A stretch of 64,000 nt of DNA, taken from NCBI GenBank assembly GCA_963920665.1, contig OY987269.1:9116501-9180500 (forward strand). Reading direction: 5' to 3'. The number at the start of each line of letters is the position of its first letter. The first letter of the stretch is position 1. Origin of the DNA: Straminergon stramineum. Its lineage: Eukaryota > Streptophyta > Bryopsida > Hypnales > Calliergonaceae. Position numbers and translations under genes: made by a program. Below, piece by piece: positions 50,336-62,514 of the stretch. The notes under the pieces were generated by a model. It was not told the DNA's origin, made no database searches, and saw nothing but the letters and a program-made list of their open reading frames with translations.

Positions 50336-51345
50336 AAGGAAACGAGGGGTAATGCAACTACTATTTGCAACTAGTTTTGTAGTTGTACAAGACGTATGCA
50401 ACTAGGTGACATTTAGAGCGGTAGTTGCAATGGACAAGTCGCACTAGTTGCAAAGCAATTGCAAAAATTTTCAAGCTTGTTTCTCATTTGACAACCTACT
50501 TGAAAGTTTGTCAATGAACTCTTTTGATGTGGTTTCTTATGTAGAAATTATTTGTGTGTGATTGATTTGTGACTAACATACAACTAGTTTCCGATTGACA
50601 TGCAATTAGTTTGCAATTTATTTACAACTTGTCTATAATTCATAGACTATTTGTAGATTCAAAATTTTAGATCTTTTTTTGTTTAGATTGTCAAATCCAA
50701 AAATTACTTAGACTTTAAATATTTATAGATTTTGGTAGATTATAGAAATCTATTAATTGTAGAAGTCTACAAAGTGTAAAAATCTACAAAATATAGAAAT
50801 ATTAGAATTTCATTATCAAAATTCATTATACAAAAATGTTAGAACTTCAAATTTTTATATATCTAACCTAATGGTATTCTTGACAATTAATATGGGATAA
50901 TTAATAAATGACTTAATAGTAGTTGCATTTTAGTTGTTTTCTAGTTGCAATTTACATGGTTCCTAGTTGCATGCTAGTTGTATTCTAATTAAAATGTAGT
51001 CATTTTTTTGGCAAACTTTAATTGAATTGTAGTGCAGTCTAGTTGCTTTCTAATTGAGTTGCTATCAAATTTAAATTGTATGCAATTGTAGATAGGCACA
51101 TTGGACTCTAAAAAATGTAAAATTGTCCACATTGACAATTTTGATGAATATTGGATATAAATTACCTCACATCAACTCTTCAATTACATTCCTGTAATCG
51201 TAATTGCATTTTACGACCACTTTGCAACTATTTTGCAACTATAGTGTAACTACGTCAAAATTGGAGAAAATACAAAAGATTGTAGTTGCAAAGTAGTTGC
51301 ATATGACACATACTTGCATTTCAATTGGTTGTAGTGGACACATTT
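50336..51345. repeat. Region enriched in (C/T)AGTTGCAA words
   Basis: The words TAGTTGCA, TTGCAACTA and their variants recur dozens of times on both strands with irregular spacing (for example near 50350, 50405, 50440, 50930, 50945, 51225, 51280). There is no coding frame. It may be an old degenerate tandem repeat. Confidence 0.5.
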
Positions 51346-52572
51346 TTCTTCTAATGATTAACCATAGTCACACTCAAATCTGCCTCAGAGCGCCAAACCC
51401 TAGAATAAGAATATGAGCCTACACATGTGTTGTGGGATTCCATGAGAGGTTTCACAAAAAAAATTGAAATTTTTTGATAGTTAGAAAATGCTCTTTCGCG
51501 TGATCAATTGCCAAAATCTACAATGGAAAATTCTTAGAAATTACCTAGGTGGCAATAAAATCTCATTGAAAATTAGACTAGCTTCTTCAATGTTGATAAG
51601 ATGCCTTGACAAGTTTCAAGACATTTTGATAGTCAAAAGTACCTAAACCTACAAGATTCTCCGACAACCAGCATAATGTAAAGTTTACAATAGAGTTGAC
51701 CAGTAGAGTGGGAACATACGGAAGCAAAATGAGGTCAAACATAGATCTTTTCTTACTCCCCATAACTCATGAAAAGCCCAATTCCAAAAGTTGGATTTTT
51801 ACCCAATTTTGGTGTTAAGTTGGCACTAGGTTTTGTTGAAATTTTGGAGTCAGGGAAAAAGGCGTGGAATACCTCTCAACAAAAAATGGCCTTCTGAATC
51901 CAATGGTGCAATCCATTTGTAATTTGGAGTTGATCACCAAAAGTTAGGTTTATGGACCAATGTAGAAATTCAAAATCCTTGAAGATGATGATGAAAATCT
52001 AAAGTGATAGGGTTACCATAGATGAATGAAAGGAGGTGGGTGCCTACAAAAAAGGACAAAAGGGCACCCTTTCTCCTCTCAAACTACCCCCATTCGTTGT
52101 ATTTGGGTCTGTTGGGTTCAACTTATATTTGTATTTTTGGCGTTTTAAGTCAAAAACCTTGGAACAGTGTTTTTTGAGGCACTTTTGGCTTGTTGTTGTT
52201 CTTTTTCAAGCTTTTTTGAGATCTTGTGGGTCCCTTGCATGTTGAGTCCTTTGCACTAACCACCTTGGGTTATTTAGAGCTTGGAAGGTTTGCTCCTATT
52301 AGCCTTTGAGAAGTTGTGGTCATATTATCCATTGCGGGGGCCTTTTTGCCTCTCTTCGTGTCGTGCCTTCATACTAACCCCATAGAAACCCCCCATATGA
52401 TATGGCGATGCCACTTTAGGGGGCCTTTAGATTAAGTTTGTTGTTGCGCTAACCCACATGTCACTAACCCTTAGCCTTTAAGTGTTCTCTTGTCCTTCAA
52501 ATCTAGTGTAGAGGTCCACAAAGAGAGCCAAGTGCATGTGAAGGTGGTAGTTCCCGCTATGACAGTGGAACT
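51346..52572. other. Gene-free DNA
   Basis: No coding frame above 70 residues, and no recognisable structure up to the TTAA element at 52577. Confidence 0.45.
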
Positions 52573-52576
52573 TTAA

Positions 52577-53413
52577 CCCCTAAAGGACTAAGTGTCCATT
52601 TAGCTTATGCAAGAAATCTCGGGTAGGCTCCTATGAAGTCATTTGTAGTAGGATGTTCATGAAATACGGATATGTTGTATACCTATGTATCCTCTTCCTG
52701 AAAATCTAATTTTTTTTCCGATCGGGTGCTTGGATCAAAAGTTACAATGTCTTGAACTTTGCGGGCAGTTGGGGCAACTTCAAGCAGCATGTGCAAAAAT
52801 CTTCCTATGATTTTGAAATTTTGCGGGTGTGTAGTTTACATGATCTTAGTTGAAAATGTAAAAAAACCAACCCTATTCAATGTAAGAATCTCATTCTAGA
52901 AGGACATTAGATGAGAATGAGCTCCTGCGGAAGACTGCGAGTTCTCACAAGTTCTAAAACTGTGGGAACTCAGCCACAGCAGCTCGCTGATGTGGTCAGG
53001 CGACGGCCACGTCGGATAATAATAAAAAAATATTTTTTTAATATTTTTTATTTTCTTTTTTAATGTTTTAATAATTTTAAATTCTGGCCAGCCCTGGCTG
53101 GTTCCCAGCCTTGGGAACTGGCCTGAAACAGTCCTCCAGGGCAGCTGAATCCCATCTAATGGTTAAAGTTTGCAAGCCATGTTGGGCAAGGTTGGAAAAA
53201 AACTTTTTCACCTAACTTCAAACGTTATAATCTTTCAATCCGTGTTGTCAAAGTTTCTAAATTTTTTTCCATAAATTCCCAAAGAAGTCTAGTTCAAATT
53301 TGTACAATTGAATTTTGAAAAAAAACACTTTTTTTATCATTTTTTTCTTGCTGCCCCCAAAAGTGTCAATTTTTGACAATTTTTGCCCGAAATGTGCCTC
53401 GGTCCTTTAGGGG
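52577..53413 (+). mobile_element. TTAA-flanked element, complete copy 2 (837 bp) with a nested insert
   Basis: The ends CCCCTAAAGGAC and GTCCTTTAGGGG are exact 12-bp inverted copies flanked by TTAA (52573-52576 and 53414-53417). The left part aligns with the reverse complement of sequence ending at 58458 (GCTTGGATCAAAAGTTA shared). The right part resembles the right part of the 41.1-41.5-kb copy. It contains a possible second element at 52905-53161. Confidence 0.78.
52905..53161. mobile_element. Possible nested inverted-repeat element
   Basis: CATTAGATGAGAATGAGCTCC at the left is inverted at the right as a stretch reading CATTAGATGGGATTCAGCTGCC in reverse complement. Inside, TTCCCAGCCTTGGGAA forms a hairpin. 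It is more GC-rich than the host element, as expected for a separate insertion. I see no target duplication. Confidence 0.45.
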
Positions 53414-53417
53414 TTAA

Positions 53418-53975
53418 ACCCCCCCAAGGTTGAAAGAGTCTTAGTCGTGTGTTAAAAGTGGAAACCATGGCAAAGCTTTGAATCCCTAAGGGGTGGAAGA
53501 GTTTTAGTTGTGTATTAAGGCCGCTTCATGGGTAAACCTCAAACCCCCGTGGTTTCCATGTTCAAAGTTTAATTCCCAAAACACGTTGGGAACAAACAAG
53601 ATTTAGCCCCCAAAGTAGGAAGTAAAAATTTAAGTTAAGCTCGAAGGGTGACTGGTGGAAAGGAGAAAGAACATCCGCGACACTCGCACATAACAATATA
53701 AACTACTAACACTTAAATACATTTCCCCCCTTTTCCTTTAACATAAAAATAGCCATAGATAGAGGAAAACAAAGAAAGAGAAGACAAGTATCTCGAACGA
53801 CCACCCCGGAGTAGCCCCAATACCCTCCAAGCACTCCCCATGGCCGAGTGTAGCCGGGTCCAGGTCGATCCAGTCAATCCCAACTGTTGGGGGTTTAGTC
53901 AACTTTGAGGTCAAGGGGTCCAATCATCGCCGCTTCGGGGAATTTAGTCAAAGCTAGGCCAAAGATCAATGGTTT
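53418..53975. other. Gene-free DNA
   Basis: Two near-duplicate phrases occur about 80 bp apart (AGAGTCTTAGTCGTGTGTTA near 53426 and AGAGTTTTAGTTGTGTATTA near 53497). Nothing else stands out. Confidence 0.4.
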
Positions 53976-53978
53976 GCT

Positions 53979-54066
53979 GAATTGGGAAGCAAGGGAAAGT
54001 CCAAGGTTTCGGAAGTAAGGGGAAAGTCCAAGGTTTGGGGAACAAAGGGGAAGTCTAAAGAGTTTA
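53979..54066. repeat. Minisatellite of about 27 bp, three units
   Basis: The phrase GGGAAAGTCCAAGGTTT appears twice and a diverged third unit (GGGGAAGTCTAAAGAGTTT) follows. On minus this gives the repeated peptide LDFPL, which I take as a by-product. Confidence 0.75.
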
Positions 54067-57000
54067 GGGGGTTGGGGGTGAGAAAAAGGAAAAATACAAA
54101 CAAGACTTGACCCTTACTTGAGACGAGCATTGGAGCAGGGAAGCCAACTCTCCATCCCCCACCAACACCAATAAGCGGAAAAGAAGGACAAAATCTATCA
54201 TGTGAGGACAAACACTATTGAAAGAAGAAGTGAGAAGAGGAGCTACTAGAAGGAATGAGGAAGTGAAGGTAGAGGTAGTAGGAAGAATGAAGAGGTCAAA
54301 AGGAGAGGGAGGCTACTTGAGATTATGAAGGTGAAGGAGATAAGATAGAAGGGGAATCCCCTCACCTTGTTGTAACCATTGGATGAAAACTTGGTGATTA
54401 TCGAGAAGCTAGACGTAAGAGGTACTTCAACCTCATCAGACAAAATGACACACTTTTAATTAGTCTCGTAAGTAGAAATGAGGGTAGTTGGACCACCTTT
54501 AGGATGTAAGAAGAATAGGGTAGAAAGAAAAGGAGGCAAGAGGGAAGGAAGAAAGAGGGAAGCAAATAGATAGACCAACCGTTGTATTAATCTACCACTT
54601 TATTAAAACGATGATCGATTACATCGTATCAAGGGAGTTCATGGCAGAGGAGGAAGTACTTCCAGAAGACACAATCAATGACATGAGCTCTGAGGTATGA
54701 AGCAAACCCCTCCTTAAACTTTTCAACCTACCTAATTAGCAACTACTAACCCTGGTTGAGGCCTAGCCCTAAGTCAGACCCCTAAGGTCAGAATTCAATC
54801 CGTGTATGAATTTGAAAACTTAGAGAGGAGGGTTGTAGCTCTCCAAAACCCTAAGATACGCCCAAATGAGAGTAAAAATGAGGAAGTTATCGCCAAATGA
54901 AGGTTAGGACTTAGTTTGAATGAAAAGTAGTTAGACCTAAAAATTTGGATCAAATTGAGGGAATTAGAAGGAGTACATTAATTAGAGACCATAATCTAAA
55001 GAAAAAATCCACTTCAAATTGTAGATTAGAAGAAATTAGTAGATGAAGTTTTGAGCACCAACTAGCGGTTAAACTTCATCCATCAAGAACTTTTAGTAGG
55101 AAGGTTGGATTAGCAAGTGTCATACCAATATAGAAAGCTAGAGTTGGGGGCTACAATTAAAAAATATAAACTTACCCAAAATACTAAATAGATGGAAGCT
55201 GAATTCAAAACTCGAATATCAAGGGAGCCTAGTAGAAAATTGGGAAGGTTAAGTAGACCTCATTGGACCCCCTTCCTAAGGAAAAGACCAAAAATCCAAG
55301 AAGATAAAGGAGGATGAAGTTCAACACAAGTTTGGATGAAAAGTTCATAGAATTTTCTAATTAAGGCCCAACTCCAAAGCTAGCTAGGTAGAGCCAAGCC
55401 TCTTAGACACTTGCGTGAAATTTCAAATTATTTTGAATTAGGGAAGTAGATGTAAGTTATGGATAAAGTTTGATGAATTGAATAATGGTCAAACTTCATC
55501 CACCCATAACTTTGGCTAGGGAGATCAGATAGAGACGAATTTTACATTTTTTAGAGAGGACAAATAATTCTCTAGAAGGTTCTTCTATTAGCCCCACTCT
55601 AAGATGTCTTACACCAAAAACCATAGTAGCCTCATCCTTTCAGCTAGATATTGTTGTAGTTGTATGGGAAGTTAGATTTGGCGTTTTTTTCTCATTTGGG
55701 TCCACTTAGGCACTTAGAAAAGATCCATAGCTTGGAAGGCACAATGGCCCATGCTTAGACACCCAAAAGTAGGAATCATTTAGTCTAGCCCCAAAAGCTT
55801 GGTTGTGCTTGCAATTCACCAAGGGTAGATAAATTAGCACTCACATACATATGTGTAAGAAAATGGAAGGTAAATTTTTTATAAAGCTTTCACATGACAG
55901 ATAGAGCCACCCTTCAATTCTTGCATTGCCTTGAAACACAAAATGTTTCAACTTTCATTAGTTGCTTCAAATAACAATTTTGACTTCTAGTTGTTTGCTT
56001 TTGAATCTTAGAAGTGTTTATTCAAGGTTGTATTTTATGCATCGGAGAACAAAAAATGTCTCTTCCAAGTGCTCCTACCTACCTACATGTTTCAAGGAAA
56101 ATTTTAAAGATTGATTTTAGACATTTTTCTAGTTATAATTAATATAGGTGAGGGTCAATTTAAGCAAGAAAGTGCCAAAATTGGATTTACATGTCAAAAT
56201 TTTAGAAGTTTATATCAATGTAAGCCAAGTGCAAGATGACATGTGGCATTTTTTGACAAAAATGATTTTATTTATGCCCAATGTAACCTTCATGTAGGAT
56301 ATTTTTCTTATAATCAATTGAATAATTACTTGATTGTGGTTTTAAAACTCAATTTGAATATTGTATGTAATAATTTGTCAAAACAATTTTGTACTACAAT
56401 ATTTCTTTGATTGTGCATTATCAAAAGAAGATATTCTTTGATATGTATTGAATATCTACACATTACAAACAAAAGTACTCAAATGCACAATATCACTTAG
56501 TCCCTTTCTATTCAACACTACACTGGGGATGCTTTCTACTATTGAGTCATCACTATATTAGATAAGAAAAAAAGGTTTAATTTTACAAATCAAAATGGAT
56601 CACATAGAATACTTCAAAGAAAAAAAGATGATTTACATGAAGAAAAATATAAACCACTTTATACATTATTCAATATGAATTTTAAATATTATAATTGGCT
56701 ATAAGTTTCAATTGTCTAAATCGATTTTTTTCTTTAGTTCAAGCCAAAAATATTAGAATTAATTTTAAAAGTCATTAAATTTTGTTCTCTATTTGAGTCC
56801 CATTCAAAGAAATTAAAAAAAAACTTAAAATTCTTATTCTTCTAAGTGCAAATTGTTTTTTTTTATCAAATCTTCAAAACTAAAACTTGAAAGTTAAGAA
56901 CCTACACCTCAATTTAAAAAGAAAATAAGTGAATGTGATTAAATTTCATTCAACATTACTTTTTTATAATTCTAAAGAAATTACATAGTACAAGTTGAAT

Positions 57001-57390
57001 AATAATTCAATCTTACACAATTTTAAATGAGAATAAAATAGAGACTCAAATGCAAGAATTTGTTTTGTGACTTTTAGATTGATCTAACTCTATAATAAAA
57101 AACTAAAAAATATTTTTGATTTGTTTGTGATCACTTGTATCTCTTTTGGACATTATAGTTAAGAATGTCTACTATATAAATAGTAGCCACATTTACCTAT
57201 CAAAATGATTGTTGCCCCATTGCCATACAATTCAAAGAATTACTATTGAAAAAAATTGAACACTATGAAGGACTTTAGAATTGCACTAATAATGAAATTG
57301 ATTGTTCCCTCACTAATTGCTTTGAAAATGCTATAAGTTTTTATTCTTGATGAACATTTTAAGTTACCAAAGTGAATCTAGTCAAAAATT
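54067..57390. other. Gene-free DNA, purine-rich then AT-rich
   Basis: From 54.2 to about 55.5 kb the plus strand is strongly purine-rich (GAGG, AAGAAG). Beyond that it is AT-rich. The phrase AACTTCATCCA(T/C)C(C/A) recurs near 55074 and 55493. I find no gene. Confidence 0.4.
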
Positions 57391-57396
57391 AACTTA

Positions 57397-57542
57397 AGTG
57401 AGCCCATTATAGGCCAAATGGGAGCGAGTCTATTGTAGGCAAAATTATATTAGTGGCATACATACAAGTTCTAAAATGTACACCACTAATATAATTTTGC
57501 CCACAATGGGCTCACTTCCATTTGACATGTAATGGGCTCACT
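57397..57542. mobile_element. TA-flanked hairpin MITE (146 bp)
   Basis: The ends AGTGAGCCCATT and AATGGGCTCACT are inverted, and the arms match over roughly 60 bp, including CAAAATTATATTAGTGG. They enclose a short loop. The flanks are TA on both sides (57395-57396 and 57543-57544). This fits a Tc1/mariner-type MITE. Confidence 0.75.
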
Positions 57543-57771
57543 TACCTTATACTAAAGTTCATTTTTAAGATCTCTAGATCATCACAACAATGACATATAC
57601 AATGTCATGCTAAATTATTGTTGATTTGAATAGGGATATAATAAAAGTGTGAACCAAGTATTTCATTAGTACATCAAATACTACACATGAATTTATATAG
57701 TGAAAATGAATTTTCACTATAAGGTATTTGAATTCCAAATGACATATGACATGGTGTAACATAATTGTAAC

Positions 57772-57774
<3 letters not shown>

Positions 57775-57834
<60 letters not shown>
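57775..57834. repeat. (AT)30 microsatellite
   Basis: Sixty bases of perfect AT dinucleotide repeat. Confidence 0.98.
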
Positions 57835-57837
<3 letters not shown>

Positions 57838-58229
57838 TAGTTTTTAATACAAAGGGGGCTCTGTAACTTTGCCATTATTGCCATGAACTTCAAAAATTAA
57901 TACAATTTCTTGTTTTTAATGCAAACATTTCAGACAACAATTGTTACTTTATAGGGCAATTCAAATTTATTATTATTACTTGAAATATGAAAATTCAAGT
58001 GCACAAATTTGTAGTAGAATATTATGGGAATGTGTGAAATTTTTTTTAGAAATTGTGACTTTGTAGATGGAAAGATTCTAGTGTTTGTAGTTAAAAGACA
58101 AAGTTTTCTTTGACCTTGCTCGATAGGGACAACAAACTTTAACCCTACATAGAGTGAGATTTGTGTCCTACACATGGTTATATTTTTTTGACAATTGTAT
58201 CCTATATCATGTTAATTATATATACATGT

Positions 58230-58462
58230 CAAATTTTTTACATAGAAGAAGAGTTTTGCACATGCTACCTGTACTAGCCCAAAACATTTTTCGGCACAAT
58301 AACTTTTGATCCAAGCACTTGTTCTGGAAAAAAATGATATTCCCACAAAGGTTTTATACCTTGCACAAAATTTCATGAACATCCGTTTGGATTTGACTTT
58401 GTATAAACCTACCTGAGGTTTCTTGCTTACATTGAATGGTCACTTGGTCCTTTAGGGGTTAG
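58230..58462 (-). mobile_element. Truncated TTAA-family element end
   Basis: The sequence ends GGTCCTTTAGGGG followed by TTAG (one change from TTAA) at 58459-58462. Its reverse complement aligns with the start of the 52577 element over about 220 bp. The partner end is missing. Confidence 0.6.
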
Positions 58463-58784
58463 AGGTATTGAAAGTTTAGTTCTTTTTGTCCATAGGTGGC
58501 TAAAGCTACAATAAGGACACCCAAATGTGCCAAGTGTCTAATGCATCACTTGAAGAAATGGTCACACATTGGACATCTCCTAAATCAATATGTAACTATC
58601 TTTGTATAAATAGTTCCAAAGATATCTACCAAAAAACTTTGACTCTTCTTATCTTTTGCACACAATATCCAAATGATGAGTTCATTGGTACATAAAATTC
58701 TCCTATCACTTGCTAATGAGAAATTTTTTAAAATGTAAGTCATTTCATGAGACTAATAATAGAAATTGCCCACAAATACTTTAA

Positions 58785-59005
58785 CCCTTAAAAGCCAAAC
58801 TAGTGACTATGAAAATCATCCCTTTTGGTACTACATGACATCATGTACTTTTGGAAAACCAAAAGATTCATTGGAGGTCAAACTATTGTGCAAGATCTCT
58901 CCTTTTTGCTAAAAATTCTAAAGATGAATAATTGCATTTCTGTCCCACATATAAAGATTCTTTCTCATCCATCAAACAAAAATCATCCTTGGTGTCATTG
59001 AGGGG
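58785..59005 (+). mobile_element. Short TTAA-flanked element, copy a (221 bp)
   Basis: It is flanked by TTAA on both sides (58781-58784 and 59006-59009) and starts CCCTTAAAAG and ends GAGGGG. It is a clear relative of the 222-bp element at 59232 (shared GGAGGTCAAACTA and GATGAATA). Non-coding. Confidence 0.75.
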
Positions 59006-59231
59006 TTAAAAAAATATTTAAAAAATATAAAATGGCGGTTTGGGGTATACTTGTCCTACAACTGATGTTTTTGCTAGTCCTTGTCAAAGTGCACATTGTA
59101 TGTGTTAGGAAACTCAAATGTGTTACCATCCTAGTTTTAGATCAGATCACATTGTTGTATCAAATAAGTGCAAAAAACAAGGTGGGTTTCAGTTCAGAAT
59201 CATTCAAATTGTTTAGCAATATAGCATTTAA

Positions 59232-59453
59232 CCCTAAAAGGACGGATTGGTGACTGTGGAAATCATGGCTTTTCGAATAGTGTGACATCATCTACTTTAA
59301 AAAATTCAAAAATACCCATTGGAGGTCAAACTACTATAGAAGACCTCTCCTTTCCACCCCTAATTCCAAGGATGAATAGTTGCGCTTTTGTCCTACACAA
59401 GAGAATTCTTTGTCATCTATTGGACACAAAACATCAATGTCGATGTTTAGGGG
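59232..59453 (+). mobile_element. Short TTAA-flanked element, copy b (222 bp)
   Basis: It is flanked by TTAA (59228-59231 and 59454-59457) with ends CCCTAAAAGG and TTTAGGGG. It has the same orientation and nearly the same length as copy a, which starts 447 bp upstream. The two are diverged at many positions, so they are not a recent duplication. Confidence 0.78.
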
Positions 59454-60356
59454 TTAACTTTGGAGGAATGGGCCAATGACCACTAATTCCAAGCTTTCGT
59501 GTCTATCACTCTGTTTATTTCTATCTTGCAATGAGATGTGAATGAAAAATTTTACATTTATTTTTTCATATATGAAATCATTTGACTATAAGTCATAAGA
59601 TTTTCAATTTTGGGGGGGAACATTTGAAATTATTGTGAATTTCTTAAGAAAAAAATGAAGAAAATTCATATCAAATACAAAATATACTAGAGAAATCTGA
59701 AATTTTCACCACAAATGTATATTACAGTGCATAACTTCATGGTATGAACCAAAGTTACCATGTCACTTTAAAATTAGAAAATCAACAAACCATGGTTATA
59801 GGCCCAAAGTTCATAGTGCTATAAGATATTGAAATTTAAGAATTTTTCAAAATATTCAATTGGAGTAGAAACTTCACTTGATAAGCTTTATTTCCTTGGT
59901 TGGACTCAAATTTTTAAAAATATACTTTTTATGGCTAAAATTCAGACCAAGAATGAATAGCAAGAAATGGTCATAATACACTACAAGGGGGATCCATGGA
60001 TAAAGCATCTTCTTCTTTAGAGAGTCAATAATATCATAATGAGGGATTTGCAATACTATCAATATTCCCTAAAAATGTACTCAAGCAACTCCTCCCAAAA
60101 AATTGGATGAAAAAAATGTTCTTTTGTCCATCCTACAAACTTAGGTGAAGTCATTTAAAGGATGTTTTGTGTCTTCAACAATGTTTCAGGGTTAACACCT
60201 TCTAAACAAAGAGGATCTTAGGGTTCAATGTTAGTGTTAGACCCAAACATGGTTAGAAGTAAATGTTGGAATGATCTCTTTAACAACTTGGATTTAACCT
60301 TTATAGTAATACAATTCTATTGTGGAAGAGCTCTAAACCACTAACATCTTTAACCC

Positions 60357-60520
60357 TTAACCCCTAAATGTCCAATGCCTTTTTTGAGCTTCAAGGAATT
60401 TGCTCTAAATTGAATAAAAATCCAACATTTTGATAAGCTTTACCAATTTTTTTGAAATGTAACCGTACAAATTCAAATTAGATATGTTAGAAATCACCTA
60501 GGAAAAGATAGTAGGATGAT
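60357..60520 (+). mobile_element. Single end of the TTAA-flanked CCCCTAAA family
   Basis: TTAA (60357-60360) then CCCCTAAATGTCCAATGCC aligns with the start of the 31.2-kb copy for about 150 bp. The match then fades and no partner end is seen. Confidence 0.6.
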
Positions 60521-61935
60521 TGCAAGAATCACTTGTCAGTTTGGTTGCATTTTGATTTTGAAATGCTATAAATTTTGAATTATGAATCCAATTCCAAAAC
60601 CAAGAAAATCTAATTCTAGATCTCTTGCTTATTATCGTATTCTTCATCTTTCAGAAATTTTTAAAAATCATTTTATATGTAAAAGTCAATTTTGTTAATT
60701 TGTCACACTTTGACGTTTAGGGTTTTTCATACTATTGAGTAGTTTAAATTAGTGATTTTCATTTGAAATTTCTATGGTATATTTCTCTAGTAGGTATACA
60801 CGTTTTGACCAAAAGGAATCTAAAAATTCATTATTTTATATCCTCCACGTTCGTGCAAATAGGCCTCCCTTGCACATGTAATTCCAAACATTAGAGAATA
60901 GTTTTGAACTCATTTTTTTGCTCAAATCTCATCATCAAGAAGTCCTCCCAACTGGCCAATTTTTCGTTTCGTTGAAATTTTTTTTTCCTATTTTCTACAA
61001 ATTAAAACATCAAAATATGTGTTTTCTTTGCCAAAATTCTAAGTCCCAATATATGTCCCAGAAAATAATCTAGCTTAGTCTCATACCCTTGATGGGCATT
61101 ACCTGCATGGCGCATGCCATTCCCCGGCGGGCAGGCGGGCAGTTTCTGGGCAGTGCAGTAGAACATTTCCATCTGCACAGACCAGAGTACCAGACCTGTC
61201 CAGCAGAACATCAAAACAGGAGGCCTAAGAAATGCTCAACGGAATTCAGTTGCTCGATAATGTCAGAATCATTCAATTGAAAATTTTCAAACAATTATAT
61301 TTAGATCAATCATTCCATTTTTTTAAAAATTGGAAATTTTTGCACTGGAGCTTTTTGAATTTTGCACAACAGTCTATTCCCATGATAATTTACGAGCTGG
61401 GATCAGTTTTCTTTTGCTAATTTCACAAGTTCTTTTGGTAGGTGGTGAGACACTGTACTGTAGAGTGTTCGAGTTGCTGTTTTCTGAACTGTTCACTGAA
61501 TCCTCTGTAAGCTTAATCCCAATTTTTTGAATGTGACATAGTTCGAAAGTGTTCCAAGTGTGAAGAATATTGAAGAATGTCATCTTAGTTAGAGGCAACT
61601 GACATAATGACGAGATTGAAGAGTATTTTTTGGATCACAACTGATGTGCATTCTGTTCATGTGGATGCAGAGCTAGCATGTTGCTGCCAATTGTGACGTA
61701 ACCCTCAAATCGAGCTCCTCGCCAAGGTTTCTTTCCAATGCACACATTCATCGTACTTCTGTTTGTTGAGTAGTTTAGCTTTTCTGATATGAAGAGTGCA
61801 ATACTGTCTGGCAAAGATAGTTTCAAACTTTGTTTGACTCATTCAGCAGCATGGATGGCTTGCAACTTAGCTCTACTAGTAAGAGTATGCAAGAAAGCTA
61901 TACAACCAACCCACTTCCTACCCTTCGAATTATAC
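60521..61935. other. Gene-free DNA with a small GC-rich patch
   Basis: Mostly AT-rich. A patch at about 61090-61230 is unusually GC-rich (GGCGGGCAGGCGGGCAG) but gives only short frames. I cannot assign it. Confidence 0.35.
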
Positions 61936-62213
61936 AAGGTATAAGGTAGATACACCCAAAAGCACCAAAAGTTGGTACTGTGCATTGTTACTATTATTGA
62001 GCTGATCAGATATTTATATTTCCTTGTTGGCAAGAGAAAGGAGGTTCCAATGCACCAAAGAACACCTCATTTGGATATTATATGCAAAAGTTATTTACAG
62101 TCAAAGTCTGTTTCTAAAAGCGCTCTAAGCAAATAGGTACATAACTGAATTTAGGAATGTTCACCTGCTATAGATGGCGCTTTTAGACACAAGGAGATTT
62201 TGGAAGTACCCAC
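61936..62213. mobile_element. Dispersed short element with inverted ends, copy 2
   Basis: Matches the element at 18250-18512 in the same orientation over about 250 bp (CTTGTTGGCAAG, then GGAGGTTCCAATGCACCAAA near 62040). The right end is TACCCACC, and the left end is a diverged version (AAGGTAGATACACCC). ATA lies beside both ends, which might be a target duplication. Confidence 0.65.
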
Positions 62214-62514
62214 CATAGTACACCTGAGATGGGATAATAGCATACTTGTCAAAATTGTGGTTCTCACCATGATTCCTAGCCATTTTTTCTATTCATTTCC
62301 TATGAGTGAACTATTCAAAATCAAATCAAATCAAATCAACAAAAATAAACATATCTACATAATGGACCAATTTGCATCATGACAATGTACAATTCCAAAA
62401 GTGCTCAAAACCACTTAATATTTTGATGATTGCAAATCATTTATTTAAAAAAAAGACATAGAATGGATGGTTCAAATAATTACACTTATCCTAATAATGA
62501 ATATGAATTTTTAA

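Noticed and set aside
57930..58175. 81-residue minus-strand frame beside the (AT)30 tract
   Set aside because: AT-rich low-complexity composition with no motif; typical chance frame in this DNA.
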